From contig NC_079881.1 in NCBI RefSeq assembly GCF_029227915.1, positions 18,205,501 through 18,269,500 of the forward strand: DNA of 64,000 nucleotides, in the 5' to 3' direction. A program made the translations under genes and the position numbers. The notes under the pieces are model-generated. The model had not been told where the DNA came from, did not search any database, and was given only the letters and a program-made list of their open reading frames with translations. This DNA comes from Hydractinia symbiolongicarpus. Taxonomy: Eukaryota; Cnidaria; Hydrozoa; Anthoathecata; Hydractiniidae. Below are positions 50,901-62,900 of this stretch, one piece after another (the stretch's first letter is position 1; each line of letters begins with the position of its first letter).

Positions 50901-53900
50901 CGTCTTTTGCGTCTATCGAAGATGGCTTCATTTGATTCCAGGCCACTTTACGGAATTTTCCCTCCGTACAGATGGCACCAGGAACTCCGAAACTGACACT
51001 AGCATCTTGCGTACATTTCGAAGGGTCCAACATACCCATATGTGGAAGGATTGATCCTCCAGCCGTCTTAGTAAGAGTACCGTCAATATCGTATAACACT
51101 GACGCATGATTGAAAGGGAAATTAACTCTGTTTGGTGCATCTATAAAGGTTAACTTCTCAAAACGAACCACGGCACCACCATCGTACGTTTTGCAATGTG
51201 CACAAGTACCTAAGGTAAAAAAAAGATGAAATGATATCAGTCGGCGATCCTTCAATTTTGTTTGTACACTATTTTTCTTAAAAAAAAATCATGCCACAAA
51301 ATCGCCCTTAATAATACGCTAGCCAGTTTCTTCCGAGAAGACTGTTGACATCAGTCAGAAAACACGCATGCGTAGAACCACCTATACAAATTGACATTAA
51401 TTACAATAACACGCATGCGTAGAGTCTGATATCGAAAGAGAGTACAAAGACAATTTACTACGCTTAATCGGTGGCCCTTCATAAAGTCCACGGGTTCGTC
51501 CTTTTTATACCGCATTGGGTGCGTCTCGCTATTTGCGGTACAATTTTGTGACAAACCGAATTATTATAACATAAATTTTTTTATCCTAAATGATTAGGTT
51601 ACTCACCAAATGTTACACATTGTTGTTCGTCAAAATTCACCATGGTAACGCCAGTCACGGTCAATCGTGCACTGAAAGGTAACATCAAACCACTCTTCGT
51701 ACAAGTAGTGTGATCACTCAAAAGCATCGTGTTGTGATCTGCAAGCTGGCTGTGACCGACGATCAAAGAATCTTTTATTAATGGACCACCCCAGGGCGCA
51801 TTTTTGGAAGCAGCTTCGATATATTCGATGCCGGCAAGATCGTTATCCAAACATGTAAAATCAACAAATCTACAATAGTATTTACGTAGAATCGTCACCT
51901 TACAAAGTATACTTTATCTTGAGTTCAAGATTAAAATTAAAACTGCAATGATAGTTGATAAAAGACAATATCTGAAGAGCTAAACAATATTCTATTTTGT
52001 TATGGCTATGTTAAAATCAGTAGAATTCAGCGGAAATAATTACATAATTATACAAAATATATTTATATTTCATGCGCACTCTAATATGAAAATTGAACAA
52101 CAATATAATGACGGAGAGTGCAAACTACAAATATCTCAAATAGTTCTCCATCAACCTCCTACATCTCCGAATAAAAGTGACCCGCCCTATACATGCCCCT
52201 ACGACATAACATATCTTTATCTCCCTCCCTCTTTCCCTTAACTAAGCCCCTAGTAGCAATTAAGGGTTTAACTAGTCGCTGTATGCACCTACAAAAACTG
52301 ATTAAATATACATCCCTGAAGTGGCAGATGTGCACAGGGGTTTAGATCTGTGTATGTCACTGCTCACATACGTATAAAAAAAGAAAAAATGTGTATATAA
52401 TTTTTAATTTTTCTAACCAAAAATAGACTACAAGCACTCACCTAACAGCACCACATTCCACACATTCCGCCCCCTTTAAACTATTCCACGCTGTGAAACC
52501 TTCAAAATGTGCTGGCTCAGCAACATGCGAATTACATGCTCCATTCTGTTGTGGATGGTAAATCGGAAATATCCACAATCCAAAGCGCCCCATGGTGTGG
52601 GCGGAGTTGTTTTTGAATTCAAGCATGGGAATATTTCTATCATGAGAGAAAAAAGGTTTGTTTTATTTACCGCGACATTTAGCGAGTAAGTAATCTATAT
52701 CACTAAATAATTTGCTTCTTAGAATTGAAGAATTTGTAAGGATATTAAAGGAATCTTTACAATCCTTTTTGAGAACTTTAGTTAGAAATTTAAAGGATTA
52801 TAATATGCACACACGACTGTAAGTTGTTTAAATTCAGGACTATAGAAAGGTGATTAATTTTTTGCTCAGAAATTTTGAAGAACAGGACATTTTCGGTAAT
52901 TTTTAAGTGTTAAAGAGTTTCTAAGGATTAAAATTTATTAAAAATAAAAATAATTATAAAGGGAGTGGTCGATCTGTATTATTTCTATGTTCACACACAA
53001 CAAATTTAGTGGGAAACGATTGTACCTACCTTGGACAAACATCAGGTGTAAAATTTGGGCCCTCAGGGTGTTCAAACATTTGATACCAATAGCCCGCATG
53101 ACTACATCCAGCAGCAGCGTTATGATTCACCGTGTTATTGGCGTTCGTCACCCAATACGCTGCCGGAGTGATGTCTACATTCAGTGTGGAACTGGAAGGC
53201 TTCACGAAGACAGCTAGATTGTAGCGCACAAAATTTCCAGTTTCGATACCATCTTCCATGAAATACGCATTTCCTAAAATTGAAAGAGACACAGGTGTGA
53301 GTTTTATAACTAGTCCTACTTACAACACCTTGTCCTACTTACAACCCCCCCACCTGTTCTACTTACAACCCCTGTTCTACTTACAACACCCTGTTCTAAT
53401 TACAACACCCTGTTCTACTTACAACACGCTGTTCTACTTACGCCTTGTTTTGCTTACAACACCCTGTCTTACTACACATTCTCCTTCTTACAACATATTT
53501 CATGTGTATCCAACTCCAGCAAAAAAAAGTCAAAAAAAACAACCCAATGTCTAAGACCTTACAACAAGCAATTAAGATTACCATTTCTATATAAGTCACA
53601 TGCACGTTAAACTCTAGCTTTTAGACTTGTCTTAGAATCAGTAAAAAATACCCAGAGATTTCCCTGAAATTCTAGAGCTGGGATTGTATGAATGCTCACG
53701 ATTTGAAAAAATCAGACACAGGAATGAGGAAGCTGCATATAACTTACCAAGTATGTCATAAATGACATTTCGTTCAACAATCAAATTATGTACACCATGC
53801 ATTGTTACTGCTCTGTTGAAACTACGGTGAATGGCGCATCCTACTACATATGAACCATGAACATCACCTTCCATATGGAAATGGATGGGGTATCTTCCTA

Positions 53901-56900
53901 ATCTAAAGGCTTGACCAGCGTGTGTAACTTCAATATGATCGAAATGCGCAGTTGCATGACCCATACTTTTTTCATGAGAGTGTATCATGACCTGCACACC
54001 GAACTCGTCACTTGTTTCTTCATCACCAAATCTACCATCAAAACACGTTTGCGGCGCAAATTGAGTTGGGTCGAATTCCTCGTCGCAATTTTCGATCACT
54101 CCTTTCCATTGGTCGTTTTTCGAACCACGGATTACGATATTACGAGATAGTAAACCAACTTCACCACGAGTAGGGATCACTTTACCTGCTATTGTTTGCT
54201 CGATTGAAATATGTTTATACTTCAAAGGATATTTCAGATTAATCGTCTTCCCACCATTTGTGACGCTCTCAATAAAATTCACTTCATTCTCTCGAAGACT
54301 TTTTGCAGTTGCAGCAATAACAATCTCATACCCAGGCTTCCAATCATCAACGCTAAGCAATACATCAATCGATTTATCACCAGTACTTGCTGTCTTTGAT
54401 AAATGCGTCCATGTATGCTTTATGGGTTGACCATAGAAACCAATATGGCCTTCCCGTAAAGCCAAAGATTTAGTTCCGTAAACAGGCAGCTCTTTTGATC
54501 TTTGATGTCCGTGAAGAGTTATCTCAGCCTTCTGTTGAAACGGTTGATCAGGAGATCCAACTAGAAGCTGGCCACCAGAAACAATGAGGATATTTTCAGC
54601 TTGCAAATGTACACCATCTTTGCGATCAAAAATGACGGTACCATTTTGAATTAATAACATTTTCAAAATAGCAGTGCTTGTGTCAAGGAGCAAAGTTTGG
54701 GTAATAATTACAAAGCTTCCTATAATAAAGAAACACATATTAAGTTGTTTATTCCTCTTACAATGTGGCGTGGTTAAAGTAAAGCGATTTATTGTACTGG
54801 AAACACCATATTCTGTACAAAACCTAGCAACTTTATTCTGTTATATTGATCAAAAGTTGTTGCGATATATCCCTTACATAATAAAAATTCCAAAATAATT
54901 CACTTCAGTAAAGTCACCTAAGCAAAAGCATTTCTTAAACTTTACTGACTACAGTTACATAAAAAATTAAAGAATAGAAAATACATACCTTCGCCTGGAG
55001 GAGGCTTTCCACCCCATGTGTAAGGTGAACTCCATACATCAACGTATTCAAATTTATCTTTACCATTATTCGATACAGCAACTCCTTTACCATCACAATG
55101 TATTTCAATGCGTGAGTTCATATTCGTTTTTGACGAAGGACCAGTCAGGCAAGATATGCTATCAGCCGCTACAGTTTGTACGTTGCATATAATGTCATTA
55201 ATCCTCACATCCACTTTACTCAACTCTGCTGCAAACTGCAAACCAGTAATAGTCACTAAAACGCCACCACCGGTTCCACCACGGTGAGGTTCCACATTGG
55301 TTATTTGTGGTGTCAAGTCAGCTTTATACACAAATTCACTGGTAAATATTCTCACTTGGTCAGCATTCGTTACATTGACATCACAACTTAAATCTGCTTC
55401 TCGAAAATCTTGCGGTGGCAGGACACACTTAATGGAATCGTTTCGAAAACTACGAATGACACACAGCTGACCACAAACAGACACTATGGTATTGCCACCA
55501 AAACTATTTCCAGATATGTTCAAAAGCAGACCTCCACCGTAACCACCTTCTAATGGCTCCACCGTGCTTAGCTCAAGTGTGTACTTAAACACACTGTTTG
55601 AGCGTGCGATGCCATATTGCATGCTTTTTACAGTCACAGGGTAACTATCTCCTGACAGGTCAGGTAGAGCACACTTAAGTGCTTGTTGACTTCTCTCTGT
55701 AATACTGCAACCTTTAGGTCCAACCATGACAGTTACTGTCGAATCATCAAGAAAATCTCCACTCACAGTTAAAATATCACCACTAAAACCATTCAGCGGG
55801 GAGATGGATGTTATTTTAAGTGATTTTGATTGATCAAAGGTATACGTTTTTGTACCAAACGCTCCACCCTTGATGGATATATCAACAACCCCAGCAGCGT
55901 GGGCAGGCGTCGTACAAGTTATCTCGCCTTTGGAACTTTTCAAATTTATATCTTGGCAAGGCTGGTCATCAAATTGCACAGAAACACCGTCCTTGTCATC
56001 TGGAAAACCGAAGCCAACAATCGTCACCATTACACCACCATGAACACTGCCAGTATTGGGTGTGACACTATCAAATCGTTCCAAACTAGTGACTTTGTTA
56101 TTCTCATTAATGGCTAAACCAAGAACCCGATGATTAAGTTTTACATTATATAAACCTCCTGGTACAGACTGCATGTAGCAAATAACGAAAGAAGGGTCAA
56201 AATTCAAATCTGATTGTTTACTATCCACTTGGCATTCATATGATCTACCACTGTTGCTTTCTAAATTGACAGATATATTGTCAGTTTTAAAGCCACTGAC
56301 GTGTGTCACCGAAATGTTAATAGCAGTGCTTATAGAGCTAATTTCTTTAGGATAGACATCCATTACCATTGGTGTTTTCAGATTTGAATAATGATATTGA
56401 AAACCAATAGACTTGTGGACACATTGCCCCCACGCATCAGTTACAAGTGTATCGCAGGATGTTATATCGTAAACCTTCGAATTGGTATCCATTGGATAGC
56501 TTGGCGTTTCGCAAGTAAGTTCTTGGTAACTTTTTGAAAGAATTTTACAGATTCTGTCTCCAATTTTCACTTCAATAGACTGCAAATTTAACCCTGCTCC
56601 ATGAAGTGTCAGTTTTGTACCACCAGCAAAAGAACCAAAGGAAGGGTTAACGTTTTGTACAGCTAATTTAAAGGTGAGGAATCGATCATTTTCATCCGCT
56701 ACAGTTACTATAGCATCTCCAACCCCAATTACAGTCAAGGAAACAGGTAAAGGTCGATTCAAAGTAACTTGTTGTGACACCTGCAGTTGACAGGTCAAAT
56801 CAGTGGCATTAGAAAAAGTGACATAACATTGATGATCTCCAATTGTGACAATGTTTTCAGCCATAACATTTGAAAATAATTTGCCCTTTATATGGATAGG

Positions 56901-59900
56901 ATCAAAAACAGTTACGTTTTCTTTGTAATAGATTTTCTTTACCTCAGGAGTGTTAGGTCTATCATAGGTAAATGTTGGCAGGTCAATTTCTCTTCTTCTG
57001 CGGTTTTTATTTGATTCATACACAGCTTTAAATCCTAGAACAATGAAGTATCAGGTTTAGGACCAAAAAAACATGAGTGAGCTCAGTCATTAGAAACAAA
57101 TACTTTTTTGCCTAATACTCAATTGTTCTAATAATACCACGTAAAAAAGTGACCCTTTAAAAAAATCCACACTGTTGGAGTTTACAATAAAAATAAAAGA
57201 GGCTCTCTGAAAGAAACAACACCTGCAAAGAAAACCCTATTAACAAACACAGCTTTTTATTTTTCTTGTTTTTAAAAAAAGGCCTACACGTTAAAATAAA
57301 AAAATGCTTATTTGAGAAAAAAATTTATAACATACCTTCCACGTCAACTGACAGTTGAGCAGATATAGCAGTCGCTCCATGTACATGTACTGACATGTTG
57401 AATGAAACACCTTCACCATCTTTATTAATGTTTCCACTTGAAAAATAAAACACTCCTTCTGTTGTAAACCGATATACGCAATTTCCAACGCGTGATTGTT
57501 GACAAATAGTTTTAATCGTTGAAACACCCTGCTTGTCAGCCATTAAGATTACTCCAATTCTGTTCGACGATTCTATATCAACTTCCCATGACCACTAAAT
57601 CAAAATTGAATTAATTGATGTAAGTTGTACAAATTTATATCCAATGTCTTTTACATTGGATATAAGATATATTCTTATTTAGAGTAGTGCTAGGCAATAA
57701 AATACAATTACGTTATAAGGTGCAGGGGGTTGCAAAATGAACGTCACACCCTATCAAAATCTCACTTGGTATTTAATAAAAAATAAACTAGTTTGTTTGC
57801 TTTATAATGGTTCCAAAAAGTATCACAGATGACACAATGCGTACTGGAGCTTGTCTACATATTAAATTCACAAAAAGTATCACAGATGACACAATGCGTA
57901 CTGGAGCTTGTCTACATATTAAATTCGCTAAATTGATCTCACTTTACACCTGGTTGTTACCAGATTTTTGCCTTTTAAGACCAAGAACTGGCATTGCATG
58001 TGTCATTTCTTTGAACAAAAGTTTAGTGAAATTAAAATCATGCGCATAATTTTTTTTGGAAAATGGCAGTTTTTTTAGTAATTTCTCTAACTTTCTGACA
58101 AAACAGCATCACCTTACAAAGGCTCTGCAGTCCCTAAGCTGTATGAGCCTTGTCTTTAAGTAATTTGTATATCCTGTTTTTATTAATCTTTTATTTTGAC
58201 TACTCTTTTTCCTATCATTGTTTTTTGTTTGCTTTTTATGAGAATCTTGGTAATAAAACTATGTGATTTTTAAGAAAGTTTAACTTTTGGAATCATTCTA
58301 AGCTTTTTTAAAAACCTTGTCTATCATTACCGATGAACCGACTGGTAGCCTTGTGGTAAACCCTGACCAAGTCATGCCAGAGACTACAAAAGTGTAAATC
58401 TATTCCTTCTGCTTAGCGTTCAGAGAATAGGAATTATATCTTAGGTGGTTGTCTAGTTGAGCAATTGCTGTGCTCGCACGACTCTCTTTCGTAGCTCAAT
58501 GGGAGCTTCAAATGCACTAGGACCTTTCTTTGCAAGACCCTGTTGATGGCAGAACCAATAGGAACTGAAGACGCTATCCTGAGTAAACAACTTAAATAAT
58601 AATAGTATTAAAAAAAAAATGAAAAACTCACCTTGACAGACTGGCCAACCATGACATGCACAACACTTTTGCTCCACGCATATCCCTTTCCTAGCACTGA
58701 AAAGAAAGCATCATCAGTATTCTAAACATCTATGTTACAAAAAAAATGATGCATAAACAAAAGGTAGATATTTTGAAAGAAACAAACAATGTTTAAATTC
58801 TGCAAGCATTAGAAATTCAAAACATAATTGTGTCCTAAAACGAACTGAACTGACTTACTAGGATGAGTGCCTGTGTTACTCAATTGAATTGTCTTTGCTG
58901 GCTGACCAGTCTTGCACTTGATTACAGTTTCACTTACACTAGTAACTTTACACTCCATCTGATTAAGCACGACAGACACGTTATCTACATTATCATTAAA
59001 ACCACTACCATGTATTGTGATGTCAGTTCCTCCTACAAGTGAACCTACAGCAGGTGAAAAACTGTTGAACGAAAGCTTGCTAAATATTTGAGAATTTCCA
59101 GTATCTTTTGAAAAACCAACTTCTGGAACGTAAACTTTGACGCTGTAAACACCATGCCCTAATGCTTTGATGCCGCAAACAATGAGTGTGTTGGTATGCG
59201 TAAAGTACTTGCAAGAAACATTCCCAACATTTACCACAGGTATATCATTATTTTTCTGAAAGCCTGATCCATTGATGCTAATGTTATGATATTGACTGCC
59301 TGACAAAATGTTTGGTGACACACTGCGAATGACTGGGACTGACATATTGATAAAACTGAACGCACTTGATAGTGAAGCACTCGCACTGTTTACTGATACC
59401 TGCAAAATAAGAACATTTAAATAAGAACTAGAAAGTAACCCTTGGAATGCTTCCCTATTTTTAAAAAGACAGATAATCATTAGCTTGCCAAAACCTTAAT
59501 TTCCACTAGCTGCTAAGACCTATATGTTTCGTATTTCATCCCCTTTGTAAAACATATGAAACACATCCATAACGGTCTAACTGTGGGGCTGTTCTTATTC
59601 GATTCTCAACTGTATATCTATGTGTTTTGTCATCGAATGGTTAAAGATAAAGGTAGAAAACATTGTTTTGCAACATAATTTAGGTAAAAAATATATAAAT
59701 CATTACTCACCGATATATTAACAGATCCTCCTACATGACTCAAAGTCACACAAACAATTTCACTCATTTTAACTTCTTCCACTTCACATTGTGTATCACC
59801 AAATAAAACAGTAACATTACTTGAACTGACACCAAAACCATAGCCTGCCAACGTGACCTTTGAGCCTCCGCTTAGCGAACCTTGTGCAGGTGAGACATTT

Positions 59901-62900
59901 GTAACTCCAATGGAATATCTGTTGAAAAATGATAAATATGTTACTAACTCTGTTTCAAAATGTTTTAGTGTATGCCACCTAAATTTTAAACACTTTACAT
60001 AATAGAAATGAATAAAAAGAATAAAGGTATATTTCCTAAATTCTTAAAAAATAAATCAATCATATGTATTATAGGATTTTTCTTCCAGACAACACTAAAG
60101 TTCAAAAAAATATCTCAAAGTTTGCAGAAATATATAAAAAGTTGACGTTGAAATAAAAAACTAAAACCTGATATTGGCATTTTTACACTTGATATGACAC
60201 CAACAAATGCATATTTACACACTCATTTTGGTTACCAAGAAAAGTATAACAGGAACTTTATTTTGAGTTTTGCCACCACAAAGTCTAGAGGCATTTACAT
60301 TTAAACTTTGTACAAAAATGTTTTGTAGAAAAACATAAGATCGTAAAATATTTACAAAACAATACGAAGTGCTACTTACTGAAAGGTATAATCTCCACTA
60401 GCTGTACCTTTACCATCCACAATCACTTTTACCTTTTTTGGACCAGCCTCTGAAGGACCTAAAAAAATAACCCAATAAAAATAATTAACAAATTTCTTAG
60501 CACATATGAAAAAAGGTTTCTCATGCAAGACAAAAAAAAAACTTATAATGTGGAAAAAACTAAATTTAAGAAAAACTGTAACACAATGTAAAATAATTAC
60601 CAGGGCATACGAATAGTGAAGAGTCCGATATAGATTTTAATTCAGCTTCTACATTTCCAAACAGCACAGTTATGTTTTCTATGTTGCTACCACAAAGTGA
60701 ACACTGTATCTCAATTTGTTGGCATGGTGATTCGCCAGAACCAGACAAAGGTGAAACTGAAATTATTTGTGGTGTCTCTGACAACAGATAATTGAAAGAG
60801 CATGATTTTGATTGACAGCTTGATACAATGCCATTAACTGTCACAACAACCTAAATATAGCAATGCATACAAATTTTTATATAGCTTCGACAAGCCCTAT
60901 AAAAAATTCTGAATGGAATTCAAGTCCATAAATCTAACTCATACTTAACTGATCATGATGAGAATTTGGGTTACAAAGGGTTACAAACACATCTTTTTAT
61001 ACACTGCTTGAGGTGTTGTAAAGAAATTGTTGTGAGGTGTATTTGCAGTTATGAATACAAACATGAGAAAGAAAATGTGAGTTAAACTAAACAAATGAAA
61101 AGTATTGAAAACATCTAATATAAACATTATTTGCTACCTGAAATAATAATGCACCTTTTAGTGCAAAAATTGGACAACTAACATAAAAAGGTCAGAAGTC
61201 CCATACCTGTGGTGAATTCTCAACTGTTTGAAAAAACTCTCCGGAAAGAGGCCCATAAATAATTCCACCATCGTGAATAGTCTCAACAACAGCACTCACG
61301 TTGATACCAATTAACCGTGTTGGAACAACATCAAACTGTGGTTTATTTCCACCCATTTCAATCCATTTGATTTCAAGTTCGGAACTGACACACGTGAATT
61401 TTTTTAACACTTTTAATTTCCCAATTCCTGTTATTTGGGATTCCAAGCTTTCTCGCAAATCGATAGAACTGATATTTGCATCAAGATCTTAGCAAAAAGA
61501 AAAGACAAACAATGACAACTCATCAAGTCAATATCTAATATATTAATATCAAATATATTAATATCAAATATATCTAATATATTAATATCAAATTAATTTT
61601 GACACAATATTTTTCGATAAACATGTATTTTTAGAAATTTGACTTTCTAACTTATTAGTAAAGGAATTCTGTGATTACAGTACCGATCGCGAGTAACTAT
61701 ACACAAGTATTAAACTACGGGTACGAGTAATTTCTTCTGTGGGTATTCCACGAGTAAGCAATGAATATAATGTGCGTACGAGTACGTCAAAAATACTCGC
61801 ACATTTTTGCTACTGTACTCACACAGTACTCGCTAGCGTGCTCGGAAGACAAACGATAAAATTAATCGAGAAACTGGCGGAGAATGCACTTGGTGTTGGT
61901 GTTGGATTTTTTGAAAAACACTATTTTTACAGTGTTATTTTCTTCGTTCGTTAGTTTTTTATGTTCAATAGTGAGTTGAAGCTGGCATTGAGATTACATG
62001 CTAACACTTTAAGCCCTGCCGTTTTGTTAATTTATGATCGAATCAGCAATCCCATTTGGAACCATGCCACAGGGACCTGACACTAAACTGCGGGAAAGTG
62101 CGCACCAACGCAAACTATTTATGATAGCTAGAACGAGGGAGAACCTCAATTGCCTTACAACGGAGTCGTAACTTTCAAGCGAACTCTTTTGCTTCTGAAC
62201 AAACAAACAAACCAACATCACTTCTGAAAAATGATTTTAAGTCTAAAAATACCGAATGAAATTCAGTTGTCTGCGTTATAAAGATCTCCTCACTCTCTCT
62301 AAAACACGATTCTGGAGATAATTTTTTTTCTTTTGTGTTGAATGTTATTCTAATCTATTTATATCTTTGCAATCACATTGAGAATTTTGAAATGATTTGC
62401 TTCTGGTAATAGAACAATATAGCAGGTATCATGTTTACGAGTTATTGACATGTATTTCACAAGCTAGTGCCCAGGACTAAATTGATAAATGCTGTTAAAA
62501 AACAGTAAAAAATGTAACAATTTAGTTTGAATGATACTCATTCTTTCTTTTCTTTTTATATTCGCTACTTTCAAACAACAGGTGCCCACAAAATATGTGA
62601 AAAAAATTAAAAATACAATTACTAAGACACGTGAAACTTTGTCCTCCCCATTACTGCCGCTTATTTTATTATGCACACTATGATTGGTAAGATGAGAATG
62701 GATAATAAAATTATAAAAACATGAGAAAGAATCTTCAGTACATCGTTGTTACAGACGATCTGTAATAATTCATTATTTTGTTTATTTTTATGCATTCTAA
62801 CTAAGACGCAAATCCTTGATACATGTTATTTTTTAATATAATATTTTTCATATAAGAACATAAGCTTCATAATAAAAATTTAGTGCTGAAATGCTCCTTT

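Larger units (their letters stand above)
50403..54719 (-). other. Block 3 of giant gene: exons 11-15, first G8 domain and beta-helix repeats
   Basis: Exons: 54719-53748, 53273-53030, 52636-52442, 51869-51607 and 51209-50403. Exon 11 encodes a G8 domain ([32 protein letters not shown]) followed by parallel beta-helix repeats ([34 protein letters not shown]). Exons 12-13 ([33 protein letters not shown]) are nearly diagnostic for fibrocystin-L and the related TMEM2/CEMIP group. G8 domains carry conserved glycines and are found in extracellular carbohydrate-linked proteins; hyaluronidase activity is known for CEMIP and TMEM2 but not established for fibrocystins. Confidence 0.92.
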
